Notes: generated by a model from the sequence alone, not told the origin. Counted from the first letter of the stretch, positions 13,445 through 25,626 are shown. The stretch is 64,000 bases of DNA from Amblyornis subalaris (GCA_018881555.1 JACAXG010000007.1:6611201-6675200); one strand, 5' to 3'. A program made the numbers and translations.

Positions 13445-16400
13445 CTGCGGATAGATACACACACATTTATGAACTTGGTCAGCTTGCAGGATCTAGGAAG
13501 ACCTCTGGAAGTTGTAGTGTGATTGCATGTGTATAGTAGGCGAGGCAAACACCAGCTGTATGTCAGTGGTTTATTTTCTGTTTGTAAATTGTAGCTCCAG
13601 TTTCACGTAGGAAGCTGAAATGGCTTTTGTGAGGCTGTAAAGTTGTAGTGTGTGTGTGTGCATGTCTTTCAGAAAACACAGTTTGAAGAAAAGTGAGAAG
13701 CACAATGCGAGATATTTCTAGTGTTATAAATACTAAATATGACAACCAGCAGAATGTTCTATGCACACAGGATGCAAAACCCCAAAGGCTCGTTTTGCAT
13801 GTAAAAACCCACAGATTCTGCTGGTCATCAGTGAGTATTTCTGATACTCAGACTGATGTTCTAGTTCTTTTAAAGTTACTGAAGGTGGGATTCATTTCAA
13901 TGTACCAAAATACTTACACCTGGTCCATCTGTTGGTAGCTACCATTGCTGCTTACAACTGTGCTGTTACTGCTGCCACAAAAGTTCAGACCAATCAGCTC
14001 ATTGATCTGTAAAGCCTTTTAAAATAAGAGGAACAATGACAACAGAAATTAGTAGGCAAAGGAGCGATGCATTAACAAGATGAGAGATAATGCAATTAAA
14101 ATTTATTCTAAAAATGTGAGGGTGTCACTATTCTGTTGGCCAAATCACCACTTTTTAGCAGAGTAACACAGTTCTTTTTTCTTTTAAGATAGGAATATGT
14201 GCAGCCCACGCCCTGCAAAGCATGCAGGCTTTACCACCTTCAGTGGAAGTAGTTGTTCAGTGTTTCTCTCATGAGGTGTTTCCAAGTTACAGAAATGAGC
14301 TCTGCTAAACAGCCGTGGGTGCTGGTTGATGAGAAGCCTTTCTNGTTTGAAGATACTGCGCTATTTTCCAAGGCTGCGGTATTTAGGTTTCCTTTTGCTC
14401 ATTAGGCCATGAAGTTTGAAGTTTTCTTTATCATGAGCGAAGACATTCCTTTCTAGCAAATCCTTTCGCAGTCCATACGCAGGAAAATACAGCACTTACT
14501 GTCATTCCATAGCGAGGGATGCTGAAGTATTTGAGCCAGGAGAGCCAGGACATGACGCTTGTGAGATTGACCAGCAACCCAGAGAAAATCTAGACACAAG
14601 AATCACAAAAAAAAAGCCACAACAACAACAAAAACAAATTACATGGTTTTATCATGTGTTCTTCTCTAGCTCTTGACTTTGCTTCTTCAGATAAAAAGGA
14701 ACGGGAAAACATTTCTAGAGGAAGAAACTGTTCCAGTGGAAGAACAAGGGAGAGGGAAGGGCTCATTTCTGTTACCCGGCTTTGGGCCATAACCCTAGGC
14801 CCTTCTCCCAAAACAAGTACCAGAGAGTGCTTTCCCCTGTGCAATAAACCCATGTGCTTCCTGTCTGGGGGTCCCACATGGGTTCACACGAACTCTCCGC
14901 TGCTCCTCCCTGTGGGCCTGCTGGCGGTGTGCTCTGGGTTTTGCCTGTGCGCCCTGAGCCTGAGGCAATGTGGGTTTTGGCTGTGGGTTCAGCTCTGCCT
15001 CATGGTTTAAGGCGCCTGTCTGCTGGCTGTGGCTGTGTGTGTCCTGTTTAACATGCCCACTGGTGGGCTCTGCAGCTGAGGAGGGCAGCTGGGATAGTGG
15101 TCTCAGAAAGCAGGAGGCTGCGGGGCGTATTCTCAGCCAGACACACCTGCCTTTTGCAAAGCTAAGGGAGAGGGAATGAAATGTAGCCCTAGGTGGCTTT
15201 CCATCTTTCCAGGCACTTTGTTGGCTGCCAGAATCACTCAGAAGAGGGCAGAGGAACCACTGTCCCCCTCACACCCAACCCTCCAGCTCCCCCGTTCTTG
15301 TTCATTCGAAGGACAAACCAGAATATCCAACCCCAGAGCATCAGAATACTCAAACCAGACAAATGAGGATATTCAACACGCTCGACCCCAACAGTCTTTT
15401 TGCAGAATTCAGCTGAACTCCGTATTTCTAGATTTCAGCATTTCTAGGATTTCAGGGTCCAGTCTAGAAAACTGAATAATGCTACTCACAGTCATAAAAA
15501 CAAATGTGATCGTCATGAGCAGGTTTGCTACAGCGACCACGCTCTGTCCTGCTGCAATGGCAAGTGCCATGGAAGTGGCTGTGTAGGACACCATCATAAG
15601 GGTAAACATCATTGTAAAGAAGGCTCCTACTGTTGGTTTCAAACCTTAAAGATCAGAACAAGAAGGGTTTCAGCACGATGCTGCCGAAAGCTCTGCCGCA
15701 ACCTGAACTCTATCATGACTTTTCTCGTGTGTCCTGCCTGCTGAATACACTTTGTCAGGCAGCTTGGGCTGTGTCACCAAGACCAAAGCCTGCTGTGGTG
15801 CTTGTGGCAGCCCTTATGTGTCTGTCCTGGCAGTGGAGGATGGGATAAATAGGTAGCATGCCCGAAACTGCAGTAGCATTGAGGACAGCAGAATGTGTAG
15901 AAGTTAAAGTACTGTACTCCACACATCCAAAGTGGCTTCGAGTTGTCCATCAAAGGAGAAGTTTCTAATGCACTCCCATGAGCAGCAGCTGTACAGCATT
16001 TCACTAGTTTCCAGCAGAGAGCTCTCTAAAGAACCTAGCAGCCTTTGGGTGGCTGCTGCGGGTTTGGTAGCAAGGTCTGTCTCACTCCAGTTTCACCATC
16101 TGAGAGCCTCTTGCTGATGTGGCCCTGTTTCCTACTCCTTAGGGAAAAATCTCAGACCAAAGCAAACAGGGATTATTTTTAAATCTTGCTTGTACTTTCA
16201 AGCTTTTGGGACATCCCCAAAGGATGTCATCATCTGAAACCTTACTCTGAAACCTTACCAGGAAAATGGTCTGCTTAGGACAAGTNTTGAGGCTGGTGTT
16301 TGAAGCTGTTCTAGGGCTGTGAAAATTGGTGCCAGCAACTTTCAAAGTCTGCTCACTAATCTGAAGGCATCTCACCCAAAACAAGCTGATATTAACTCAC

Positions 16401-19400
16401 ATAGTATTAATATCTTACAACAAAAGTTTTTCTTTTAGGTGTTCTTGCATGGATCAGGAAAGTATCTTGTAAAAGTCATCAGAGGCCAAGATGGTCATAA
16501 ATGAACAGGAGTAAATCCAAACTGTGTAGTAACGGTTATGGCTTCCTTCTGGGAACACTGGATATGAGACATGTCATAGTTTCTGTGATGAATACTTAAA
16601 TCTTTGTGTTTTTCTGTCTACAAAAACAGCATGGTGTGCTAAGAGCAAGTGCAGCAACCACTGCCATGCCAGTGTGGTGCTTTAGCCTATATCAATATCC
16701 GTGTCTACATACACATCTGTAAAATGCTCGTGCCTTGTTGTTTTATTGAGGGGGTTGAAATGAGACTGTAGGAGACCATACTTGCCTAACATGAAGTAAA
16801 CTATGCAGGTGAAGATGATGCTGGGTAGAGTCCTTATGGGTATTAAATCAGCCATTAGCTTTGAGATGAAATACGCAGATGTTCTGTAGTACCCACTGAT
16901 ATATTCATGTCTGGAACACAGAGATATGTACAGCAAATTAGAAATTTTATCACTAAAACCCAGTATGATTATTTTCACCTGGAAACAAATGACTTCTAGC
17001 TCAAACTGGAAAAAAATCTTTCATACTTAGGCTGTAGTGCAAAAGTCCAGTAAGCCACACACACTATAAAACTTCTGATATAGAAAACTCACTGTCTGAC
17101 AGTAGTAGTGCCTGATAACCTTTTTGTATGTTTTACTCACATAAATATCTTCTTTTCCACGACAAAGAGTTCAATAGCTGAGATGCTGCTGAAACACTGG
17201 TTGGTGGTCAGAAAGAACATTGCACCCACTCTACAACAAAGCAAAACAGTGAGCTGTTATTAAAAATGGGATGTAAATGTAGTGTTTCCACTGCAGAGTA
17301 CGTGAATCCACCTGCAGTGTCTGAAGTTCAGCAGTGTGTGACCTCCCATCCCAAAATCCATGGGAAAAGGCTTGGCTACAAGTCTGAGTCTGTAACAAGT
17401 CTGACATAGACATGATACAGACAGTATTTGGTTTTGGCATGCAAGCATCAACAATCTGATGTAATCAAAGCATAGAAAGTGAACTGGGTTCTTTTTGGGG
17501 GGGGGGGGNGGTGTTTCTGTTCTGTTTTTTTTCTTAATGTAGTTCCCTGACACTAAAAAGATTCTCAGATTGTGAGGCATTTGTCTCCTGCAAGCCACGA
17601 TGAGCTGAATAAGCAGTGTGAGAAGTAGTTTTCACCTTTTCCACAGAAATTTAAAGCACTTCACGTCCAATTTAAAACTGGGCCATTTTTGAATGAACGC
17701 TATGTGGTGTTTCAGGATTAAGAACCCCGGTGGGTTCATAGTTGCAAACTCATGTGTCAGGTCACACACACACAGCTGCCAAAATGATACATAGACCAGC
17801 ATAATTTGAAAATCTAGTTTTAGGTGACTTACTGCTGGTAAATTCAAGTGTGTAAATACAAACAGTAGCCAGATTAAAGCTTTAGTTACCTAGGTTCATG
17901 TAGCCAAGGCTGTATATTTTAACTTTCTCAGTTCTGCAGGGACCTTGCTAGGGACAAAAGCATGTCCTCACTTCCAAGTCACTAACACAGGCTTGGCCCT
18001 ACTGATGCGAAGGGAAGCATTTGCTGTAAAGAGGAATTAAGCTCCTTTGAAGGGAGCTTTATCAAATTTTTGAACACCCATTACCTAAACTGACTGACCT
18101 GTTCTGTAGTCCAGCGGAGTCCTCTGTAAGCCCAAAGAAAATGGCACCTACAGTCAGTCCCAGCAAAGCCGTAACACACACCTAAAAGGGAAAAAAAAAA
18201 AGAGGAGGAAAAGTATCATTCTCGTTGCTTCAAAAGCTTTCCCGACTGCCAGGCTGAAGATGACGATTTATTTTCCTGCTCCACAGTGCGTAATTACCGG
18301 GCTATATCACACATCTTATCCATGGGATTGTTTTGAACAAGATGCTACGACAGGGCTACAGATGTGCTGATACTTGCAGTCTGTAGCAGAAATTAAACAG
18401 CAAAGATAACAGCTGCCTCAAGGATGTCACTTAAAAGACTGATGTGTCTGCATCACACTTTCCAAATGCAAATGACAAAAATCTCAGGAAAACTGATGGT
18501 ATCAGGCAGTTCTGTCATTTTTCAGCCCGAGCAATGCATGAGTCTTAACACCATAAGCCCTTTGATCCATGGTACCCTCTTGCTAAGATCCTGCCGAAAG
18601 GAGCAAATGTCAGGGATAATTCAGCTCCTAAGGCAAGTGCAGTGGAAAGCAGGGATCATTTCAAGACCAATTTGGAGCAGATTAATGAAAAAAGGCTTAA
18701 TGAGCCATGTACCCCTAAAAGAATGCTGGTCAAATCCACCCCTAATGAGGGTGGGGAGATGAAAAAGATTGTGAGAAACAAGTCAGGACCATTAACCTTG
18801 GGATATTTAGGAGATCCTTGAGAGCCTAATTCTTGTCACAAGGTCAAGCTTTTACAAAGCAATTATTAAGGATCTCCATAGTATCAACATACAGACACAC
18901 ACACGTACTCAAAGCCTTTTAACCTCGGGGATTCTGGACTCATTTTACCTCCACGCCAGCCATTTATTCACTCATTATATAAACCACGATGAGGATAATT
19001 TATACCCCTGGCTCCAGTCCAATTTTTCTATTGGCTCCCCTAGAACTGCTGAGAATTGCAGTGGGAGTTGTGGTGGTGCTGTGACTGCAGAGTTTTGCCC
19101 ATGAATTAGGGGATTCCCGAGGATTAGTCATTCTGCAGAGGCCAGCCAGACATTCTTTATTTTTGAAGGCAATGTGCAGCTTTGAAGGAGTCAACACTTG
19201 TGGTGTTGATTCTTCTGAAAAAGCAGCACTAAGAGAGTCAGTGTTTGTCTTTCCTTGTGGGTGTTAGACCCCATTGTGGTTTTCATATCATCTTATCCAG
19301 AAGACATCATCAACAATATGAACAGTCAAATGACCAAACAGCACACACATTATTGTGAGACTGCGAAAATATTTTTGCACTTGAGCCAACTGCCAGCACT

Positions 19401-22400
19401 TCAATTTGTGCTGAAGTTTAATGAAGTAACAAGTGTGGTCTGTTAACTTTTCCTGACGCGGGAGAGGATTTGAGGCCAAACCCCACAGTGCCAAGCCTGG
19501 ACAATTAGAGTCAAATCTGAAGAATGTTCTTGAGCAAATGTGTGTAACTGCTTGGGACATAATGCTGGGAGCAGCAGAATGCCCTGCTGGGAAAGGTCTT
19601 GCCCCCCCAAGACTTTCAGTAGTCCGAAATTAATTAGTGACCAGTCCCGCATGCTGCTCATTTGGGAGCATTCAGGACACCTTCTATTCCCAGATTCCCA
19701 GACCTCGAATACTCTTTCTTCAGAGGCTTACTGCAGTCAAAATATCAAGAGGCAAAACCATCCCAATGGCTTATCTAAGAATACAGGAGTTGAATAAATT
19801 CAACGTATAGCACAAAATAGCGTTACCTGAGCTATGGAGGCTTGGGGGTTTCCTATCAGGTTCTTAAACGTGCGCCTGGACACCCATTTCAGCTGGTGAA
19901 GGAAGGAATTGGCATATGTGATTTGCCGGAAAACCCCTTTGGTTTTCTTTTTATTTCCCGAAGAAATGTTCTCTAGACGTGCTTTCGTTTCTCGGTAGTA
20001 GGCAGAGTTGGAGTATTTTTCCGCTAACTGCTCAGCCAAGGTTTTCTCATATTCCGAGGGTTCTTCAGAGCTCTCTGCTGAAAAGATTAAAAAGAAACCT
20101 GAGTGTGTCTGTAAGGGATGGGAAGGTTGTCTAGGAGTTGAGCCAGGAGAGTTACGTTGGGATGGGAGAGTTACTAAGGAACCAGAAGAGTTAAGATGCA
20201 CGTGTAGTTCCAGGGATTCACTGCACTCAGCTTTCAGCTCAAAAGAGTCCCTGTAAATAAGACCAAACCTCTCTGTTTGTGTGTGCAACCTGTCCCACAG
20301 GCAGCAGACTGAGTAAGCAAACTCTTGCCTGCCCAGGGAGTTTCAACCTGGCAGCCGTATGGCTTTTAATCAGAAATTTATTTTTACATCCCCTTCCCCC
20401 CAGAGGTTTCTGTAAGTGATCTCTTTCACAGATCTGATGAGATAATCTTGGACTTCCCAGACTTTTAAATCCAGGTGATCCCGCATGCATCTACTTCGGT
20501 CATTAATGNATTTCAGCTGGCACTCCTTTTTTTCTCAACTATAGTACAGTGTGTGCTTTTCCAATGACAGATATAACATGTGTTGCCAGATATTTGTCAG
20601 ACTCTGACCACAGCATTTTTGTAAAATGATGGTTGCTCCTTTGGTAAAGATATAGTGAAACCGTGTTTGGGCACACAGTGTATTCGTTAGTTCATTTCCC
20701 TTTTCATGCCTGGGAAAAAAAAGAGTGTGAAATTAATGAGTGGCAGCAGAAAAGGATGGAAAAGCATGCTACATAACATAGGTGAGATCCGATTTGGTAG
20801 TTTGGACATAATTTCTGCCTTAGCACAACTTCAGGGAGGCATCAGGTGAACACTGGTCCCCTGTCTCTACCCCTTCTTCCCACTGTGCTCAGGGGAAGGA
20901 AAACAGTAATTTCCTAACAGAAAAACCATTAGGTAAAAACTACAAGTCATAAGTGCATCAAATGATGCCCTTAACTGGAACAATTGTCCTGGTTTATCAT
21001 CTCTGCTTCTGCAGGACTTCGGGCGGTTTGCCTTGAAGACGACAGAAGCTCTTTTCTCTGCGTTGAGAGCTAACAAAACAGCTCCTTATATTGCCATTCC
21101 CACACATTACGATAATTTGACTCAGCTCTGGCTTTCGTACCTGTGTGACTTTCGCCGGCCTTGCTCATTGCCACCGCGGTGGAGTCTCCGTTGATGACGT
21201 CCAGGAAGAAGTCGGCGGGGTTGTTGTAGGGCTCGCACTGGTAGCCTGCGGGGACAGCGTTACGAGCCCTGAGCAGTGGTTGTGCGACCGGACAGAGGCT
21301 GTGCTCGGCCGCCAGGAGCACATCCACACCCCCTGGCCGTGGAGCAGCCTGCAGCACAGGCACGGCAGGCTTTGGAAGGCCTGTGCTTTCCCGAGGGATG
21401 CGCGGCACCGACGGGCAGCGCTGTCAGGGAAAGCAAAGTGACAGCTCTCAGTGTGCTCTTCCCANCCCTAGCCTGGGCTTTCTCTAATTGAGGTGCACCC
21501 AGGAACAGCTCATCCACACCCACGTGTGGGTCAAGAGGCGAAACACCCAGAGAAACGCTTTGCCTGTTAAAATCCCGGGCTTGCTTGGACACGCCGTGTC
21601 CGATTCCGATTCTGACGCAGAGCTTTTGGCATTTTACCGGAGTATGCGCAAACCCAAGGCTGGCCCTGCTGGAAGCTGTGCTCACCAAGGGACTGGAAGT
21701 ACTCGATGGCGTGCTGGGCTGGCCCGTGGTACAGCACCCTGCCCGCAGCCAGCAGCGTCAGGTTGTCAAACAGCCGGAATATGGAATACCGAGGCTGGTG
21801 GATGGAGAAGATGATTGTCTTTCCTTGTTTTGACATCCTGAATGTGAAGAATGACAGAGATGTCAGCTTTGNGAGCCGATTCAGCATTTAGATAAGAGAA
21901 TTTGCGAGTTCGGTTAAGTCTTGGTGAAGTCTGATTGATTTGGTGTGTAGGAGAGTGGAGAAGGAAGGGAAAAAAACAAAGAAAAATAAGATATTTAGGT
22001 CACATTTATAGTGTNTGTGTGAGAAAAGAATTCTCACTTTGGAGATCACCTTTTCAGCAGCAGTAGAACAGCGTTAGCAGTGCTGGCATCAAGTCCCGTG
22101 GTTGGCTCATCCAGAAACAAGATGGCAGGATCCGTGATGAGCTCCATCCCGATATTGGTCCTTTTCCGCTCTCCTCCGGACACCCCGCGGGAGAACTGGG
22201 TGCCGACCTGCCACAAAACAAAAAACTTGTCTTGTTTGGCCCAATGACAAATCCTTGAGTGAACAGCATCCTACCCACATGTAGGCAGTATTTGGGGAGA
22301 GCTGGAAGGAATTTTGGCCCTGCTCTCAGGAACAGATGTAANTGTTATCTCACACACAGTCTGCTTCTTAATGTTAGTATTACTTGGGGTGGTGTCTTTC

Positions 22401-25400
22401 TCTCCAACCACAGACTACCTTTCCCTTTCCCCTTCTCTGCAATGTAATATTATATGGCAGCATCAGTGCAGTCTGTACAGATCCTCATAAAGAAATGTTA
22501 TTAATTATTGTCTTACTGGAACAGTCTGTTGAAATTTACTTTTTTNTGGAATCTGCCATGATGAGCCATTTGGTTAATTAATAAACTACTTAATATTGGG
22601 TCATAATTCAAGCACCACGTTTACGTGCCTTACCTTGGAATCTGCCACTTTGCTCAAACCCAGTTCCTTGATGATCTGATTCACGCGTTCATTTTTTTCC
22701 TGCTCCTTCACTGACTTCGGCAAGCGGAGTGCTGCTGAGAACTTCAGATTTTCTCTTACAGTCAGGGTTCCCATCACCACATCATCCTTTATTANAAAAA
22801 AATTTTTAAAAAATGGATAATTGGTGGTTGCTTAGCAATTTCTATTTATTCCCCTGAGAACTGTATCTACCTACGTTTTATGCTGTCCTTGCATGCAGAN
22901 GGACGGTAGCATCAACCAAAACATGCAGTAAGGTGCATCTGCAATGNCTGTGTCATAGCAGGGTGTTGATTTCATGCATGTAATTGTATTTGCCTTAATT
23001 CATAAAGCAATGCAATGTAGGAACAGCCTCCATCATGCATGATATCACAGTGCCTAAACAGCAAAATATTAAAAACTACCCCTTATGTACTCTTACCTTA
23101 CTCAGTTTTTTGGAGGTCTTGAGGGTGAGGCTGAAGGGACCTAAGGAGCAGCTACAGCTCAGGTGATTATCACAGTGNGTTTGCCAGTGCAGCCTCAGCC
23201 CACCGCAGGTGACAGCAGGGAGAAAAGAGGGAAGGAAAAGAGAGGTTGGGTCCATGTGGGTTAGGCCGAAGGTATTCCCAACTTGTTTTATCAAAGGAGG
23301 AAGGAGGGTAGGTTTTTTGGGTATTGTCTCCTTGTCTCTTGCAAAAGGCAATCTGTCAGATGCAGGAAGTTCATGTGGTTTGAGAGACCACCTTTCTGTA
23401 ACGTGCTCACCCTACTTTTATAAGGGGTTTTCGTAGATTCTTGGATCCAGCCAANGTATTTGCAACACAGCAGCAACTTCCCACAATAGAATGCTCACTG
23501 ATAAAAATTACTTACCTGCACTACGTACCCAGAGGTACATTTAAAGTTGGCAGGCTGGGGAGCTCCATTGATCAAAATGTCTCCAGANAGCCCACGGGGA
23601 TCCTTCCTTGCAGCCAAAATGTCGAGCAGCCTAGAGGAAAAGTTGGTTGCTTTGTCAGATGAACATGCAGGAGGCAAAGCAAACTATCAACCCAGCTCAT
23701 GGAACAGTTACATAAAAGCATACCACATTCCACATTTGCAATTTAGAAAACCCGCAGAAACTTTCGAGTTTCTTTTGTCCTGGTTTCCTAAGGAAATGAG
23801 ATCTGTGCACTTTCATGTCCATTTTTTCAATAATTTGAGTTTAACCTAGAATGATGTGTAAAGACCATTTGTCAGCAAAGTGTGGACTAAAACTGAATTT
23901 CATCTTTGTCATATAAAATGAATTCAAGTATTTCTCACAAACCAGTGAGATTTGCACAGATCTAAATAAAAACTCAATCTTTCTCTGAAAGTATTGTCCA
24001 CGACTGCTAAGTGTGTGCAGCTTCATTTTCTCACTGATGTAATTTCTGTGGAGGGCAAAGGGGCCACTTACGAAGATTTACCACTGCCAGTGGGTCCCAA
24101 AATTGCATTCAGTCCTGGTTTCATGATGCCACTGTAAGACAAAACAGAGAGGTTTTACAAAATAGTTAGGGTGGGTTTATTTATTACACTGGTAGGCCAG
24201 TGTAACTTATCTGTACAACNACTTTCTGCATCTTGTTAACGTTGGAATTAATGAAGCTCCCTGATCAAAAGCAATATTTAAGATCATATTATATTTAAAC
24301 TTCATCAATATTTAAACTTCATCTTAACTTTTATTCCTAATTTAAGCAGAACTATTCTTGAAGACAACACAGAAACATGAGTAAAATGTAGCAAAATCTG
24401 TACATATGTTTTTACCACGTGGATCTCTACAAGAGAAGCACACACTTGCTTTAACCACTTTCAGTTCTAGAGGGATTATGCTCCTAAGAGAGAGAATAAT
24501 GGTCTCTGTAGGCAGAATAAACTAGGGATTTGTCTGTTCTTAAAATGCAGTTGATTGCTTCTCTCTATCTGACATTAAGCCACATGAAACTCAAAAGGCA
24601 GATAGAAAATGTTGCAAAAGACCCATGTGAGTCAACTGAGGTACCACAACATGCAGCTTTTGAGGAAAGTAACAAAGCCTTTAAGAGCTCATGTTTAGCG
24701 GGTGTGGAAATTCCATGGCAAAGATCAAGATAGAGCTACACAAAAGGGTGAACATATATGATAGAAATTGGAGCTAGGGAGCTGAAAGTCATGGGTGACC
24801 TGGAATGGCATGTTGTATAAGTACTTGCCACTGAGTTTGTGAACTGAACTGTGAATGGGCAAACTTCACACACTGATTATTGAACAATGGCCATAATGAC
24901 ATGATTGCTTTACTGCAGTTGGGAAAAAAACCCAAAACAACGCAACAAAAAAATTCAAGAAAACCAGAAACCCTTACATCTCTTCAAAGTTAACCTAACC
25001 CTCACTTATATTAATGTCTCAAATGTTTTAAGTTAAACCTCCCCAAAATTAACCTTCCCAAAGGCCACCTTGAGGGAAGGAGACACGACCATGNAGGACA
25101 GGCTGTTGGTATCTCAGTCAAACACCATGGCACAGTGGGAGGATTGCCAGGTAGTGCAGAGCAACCAGAGCTGGCTGGTGTGCCCCGCGCTGATAGCAGC
25201 CAGGAGGGCTGTACCCCCAGGGCCAGGGGAAATGAGCTCTCTGATGCACAGGCTCAGCTCGGTGGCTGAGGACCTGACCTCGAGCACAGCTGGCAGCAAA
25301 CACGGAGCAACCACACATACATATAGTTTTTCTAAATCTTGATCCGTGACATGAGTGAGCTCAGCTGTCCAGACAGAAATAAAACATACACACAGTCTGA

Positions 25401-25626
25401 AGAGGTGTTTAAATACNTACTTGACGTCTCTCAAAACTTCTTTATCGGCTGTTTTTCGACAACACAGGAACCCAGTCTTGGTTCTCACGTGGTAGCAGAT
25501 GTTGTGGAAAGTGAGCACACTTCCTTCCCTGCCAGCCAGGTCTGGAAAGGACTGCCTTCTGCTGGGGATGCCATTTATACTTGAGTCTGACATCTGAATG
25601 CATAGGTGTGGCTGGCCTTCTGCCAT
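13294..25626 (-). CDS. ABCG2: ABCG2 (BCRP) ABC half-transporter, complete coding region in 15 exons
   Basis: Homodimeric plasma-membrane exporter of urate, porphyrins and xenobiotics; ATP-binding domain first, six membrane helices after. Coding exons: 25421-25626, 24072-24131, 23516-23630, 22634-22786, 22050-22207, 21686-21837, 21141-21245, 19827-20077, 18099-18181, 17141-17230, 16786-16910, 15490-15644, 14500-14589, 13918-14015, 13294-13444. They sum to 1992 nt, 663 residues plus stop (human 655), with every phase consistent. Visible motifs: Walker [10 protein letters not shown] (Lys87), Q-loop YVVQ (Gln127), signature VSGGERKR (188-194), Walker B/catalytic DEPT (Glu212), switch [14 protein letters not shown] in TM2, and Arg484 matching human Arg482. 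Odd points: Lys142 at the human Gln141 site, no equivalent of Cys603, and a GC-AG intron after the 125-base exon. A decayed partial copy lies downstream. Confidence 0.97.
13918..14015 (-). CDS. ABCG2: ABCG2 exon 15 (extracellular loop 3)
   Basis: 98 bases starting [13 protein letters not shown]. Cys594 equals human Cys592, and sequon Asn598-Ser-Thr equals human Asn596. A second sequon (Asn605-Gly-Ser) lies where human carries the Cys603 region. The loop is about six residues longer than in human. Confidence 0.95.
14500..14589 (-). CDS. ABCG2: ABCG2 exon 14 (TM5 and TM5c)
   Basis: 90 bases. [20 protein letters not shown] then [10 protein letters not shown]. Phase 0 at both ends. This exon has a decayed twin at 7243-7308. 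Confidence 0.96.
15490..15644 (-). CDS. ABCG2: ABCG2 exon 13 (TM4)
   Basis: Acceptor [26 protein letters not shown] then [18 protein letters not shown], closely matching human TM4 and the TM4-TM5 turn. Confidence 0.95.
16786..16910 (-). CDS. ABCG2: ABCG2 exon 12 (TM3), followed by a GC donor
   Basis: 125 bases. [20 protein letters not shown] then [20 protein letters not shown]. Arg484 equals human Arg482. The phase needed to join exon 13 puts the donor at AG|GCAAGT, so the intron is of GC-AG type. Confidence 0.94.
17141..17230 (-). CDS. ABCG2: ABCG2 exon 11 (TM2)
   Basis: 90 bases. [20 protein letters not shown], then LFVVEKKIF. The Thr-Thr-Asn-Gln-Cys-Phe that lines the drug-binding cavity in human ABCG2 is unchanged. 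Confidence 0.96.
18099..18181 (-). CDS. ABCG2: ABCG2 exon 10 (TM1)
   Basis: 83 bases. [16 protein letters not shown] then EDSAGLQN, matching the human TM1 and the following loop. Confidence 0.95.
18452..18942. repeat. ~480-bp duplicated segment, copy 2 (in ABCG2 intron 9)
   Basis: Partner of 8588-9071, in the same orientation, about 98% identical by eye. The central stretch of some 200 bases appears identical apart from an N in copy 1. It lies between ABCG2 exons 10 and 9. Copy 2 keeps about ten bases (near 18777-18787) missing from copy 1. Confidence 0.9.
19827..20077 (-). CDS. ABCG2: ABCG2 exon 9 (linker and connecting helix)
   Basis: Longest coding exon. A charged linker with KKKTKG, then [20 protein letters not shown] and QASIAQ entering TM1. 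The acceptor has two tandem CAGs (exon start 20077 or 20074), which would allow a one-residue NAGNAG-type splice variant. Confidence 0.94.
21141..21245 (-). CDS. ABCG2: ABCG2 exon 8
   Basis: [20 protein letters not shown] then [14 protein letters not shown]. The NPADFFLD block is the conserved ABCG-family motif closing the nucleotide-binding domain. Its last residues diverge from human. Confidence 0.95.
21686..21837 (-). CDS. ABCG2: ABCG2 exon 7 (H-loop)
   Basis: 152 bases. [20 protein letters not shown] holds the switch His. Then [20 protein letters not shown]. Confidence 0.96.
22050..22207 (-). CDS. ABCG2: ABCG2 exon 6 (signature, Walker B)
   Basis: 158 bases. Carries [12 protein letters not shown] and [18 protein letters not shown], so the ABC signature and catalytic Glu212 are intact. 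Donor GTGATC is weak but in phase. Confidence 0.96.
22634..22786 (-). CDS. ABCG2: ABCG2 exon 5 (site of human Q141)
   Basis: 153 bases, 51 residues, aligning to human without gaps. Reads [20 protein letters not shown], with codon AAG (22742-22744) giving Lys142 where human has Gln141. The Gln166 position is also Lys here. Confidence 0.96.
23516..23630 (-). CDS. ABCG2: ABCG2 exon 4
   Basis: 115 bases, as in human. [13 protein letters not shown] then [17 protein letters not shown] and the Q-loop YVVQ at its end. One N falls in the codon matching a human Leu. Confidence 0.95.
24072..24131 (-). CDS. ABCG2: ABCG2 exon 3 (Walker A)
   Basis: 60 bases, the same size as in human. Encodes [20 protein letters not shown], with the P-loop Lys87. 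Human has a third Gly where this protein has Ser85. Confidence 0.96.

Noticed and set aside
13649..13660. Short (TG)n tract
   Set aside because: Too short to be more than background microsatellite.
17497..17512. G homopolymer (with N) as a possible quadruplex or element end
   Set aside because: A single homopolymer beside a T run in an intron; the N suggests sequencing slippage. No further structure.
18035..18056. Inverted repeat AAGCTCC...GGAGCTT in an ABCG2 intron
   Set aside because: Only a seven-base stem, as expected by chance in a window this size.
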